A DNA stretch of 7,161 nt from Spirochaeta sp. (GTDB lineage Bacteria > Spirochaetota > Spirochaetia > Sphaerochaetales > Sphaerochaetaceae): positions 1 to 7,161 of the forward strand of contig JAIMZO010000077.1 of the NCBI GenBank assembly GCA_020054965.1, given 5' to 3'. Made by a program: the position numbers and the translations under genes. A model generated the notes under the pieces. It searched no databases and was not told where the DNA came from. It saw nothing but the letters and a program-made list of their open reading frames with translations. Below are positions 6,949 to 7,161 of this stretch, one piece after another (within the stretch, counting starts at the first letter, position 1; every line of letters starts with the position of its first letter).

Positions 6949-7161
6949 GAAAGGAAGGGTTGACTTGGTTGTGGAACCCATGGAACACCCTGTCCGCTTG
7001 GATGTCTATGTTGCAGGTCATACTGATCTCATTTCACGTTCTACCTTGAGTGAGACAGAGACAGTGATCCAACTCAACGGGAAAGCAAGCAAGAAAAGCA
7101 AGCTTGTCAGGGAAGGTGATCATATTACCGTTCTATATAGTGAAAATTTCTTTGCTGGGAT
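6938..7161 (+). CDS. RluA-family pseudouridine synthase, N-terminal S4 domain (3' end outside window)
   Basis: The frame is open to the window edge and gives 74 complete codons. The visible part resembles the S4 RNA-binding domain that precedes the catalytic domain in RluA/RluD-type enzymes, which isomerise uridines in 23S rRNA: RLDVYVAGH, SRSTLSE, IQLNGKASKKSKLVREGDHITV. The catalytic HRLD-type motif would lie downstream and is not seen, so another S4-domain protein is possible. An in-frame ATG at 6932 also exists, but GGGG at 6927-6930 is 7 bases from ATG 6938 and too close to 6932, so 6938 is preferred. It overlaps the preceding gene by 11 bases in another frame, which suggests translational coupling. 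Confidence 0.75.
   Translation, partial: MGVKKGRVDLVVEPMEHPVRLDVYVAGHTDLISRSTLSETETVIQLNGKASKKSKLVREGDHITVLYSENFFAG

Overview
The window looks like ordinary chromosomal DNA of a spirochaete, most likely Sphaerochaeta or a close relative. This rests on the look of the proteins: an IMP dehydrogenase C-terminus of the 'MKEYWGEG...RARNWQRYD' type, a very large soluble PAS/GGDEF/EAL protein, and a run of YggS, a small membrane protein and an RluA-type enzyme. Base composition is moderate, roughly 45% GC by eye. The genus is an inference and was not searched. Every convincing gene is on the + strand.

Positions 1-423 are the 3' end of guaB (IMP dehydrogenase). A 70-base gap follows, with no visible terminator for guaB. 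It holds an extended -10 promoter and a long inverted repeat that covers the start of the next gene. Positions 494-4909 encode a 1471-residue cytoplasmic cyclic-di-GMP enzyme. Its order is three PAS-like regions, an intact GGDEF domain, four more PAS-like regions (the first with a Cys-x10-Cys-x2-Cys motif), a degenerate GGDEF and an intact EAL domain. It therefore appears able both to make and to break down c-di-GMP.

Positions 4906-5046 form a compact tRNA-Val(UAC) unit. Its consensus -35 box overlaps the stop codon of the c-di-GMP gene, its tRNA has no encoded CCA, and a 13-bp intrinsic terminator begins at the discriminator base.

From 5066 to the right edge is a probable operon led by a clear promoter. 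It encodes a polytopic membrane protein of the 'CmpB-type putative ABC permease' family, YggS/PLPBP (PLP homeostasis), a small signal-peptide membrane protein of unknown function, and the N-terminal S4 domain of an RluA-family pseudouridine synthase cut by the window edge. The genes overlap or nearly touch (8-base overlap, 2-base gap, 11-base overlap), which suggests translational coupling.

I see no mobile element, CRISPR array or defence system, and no convincing wholly new system. The points most worth a second look are the architecture of the c-di-GMP enzyme and the inverted repeat that could hide its ribosome binding site in read-through transcripts.
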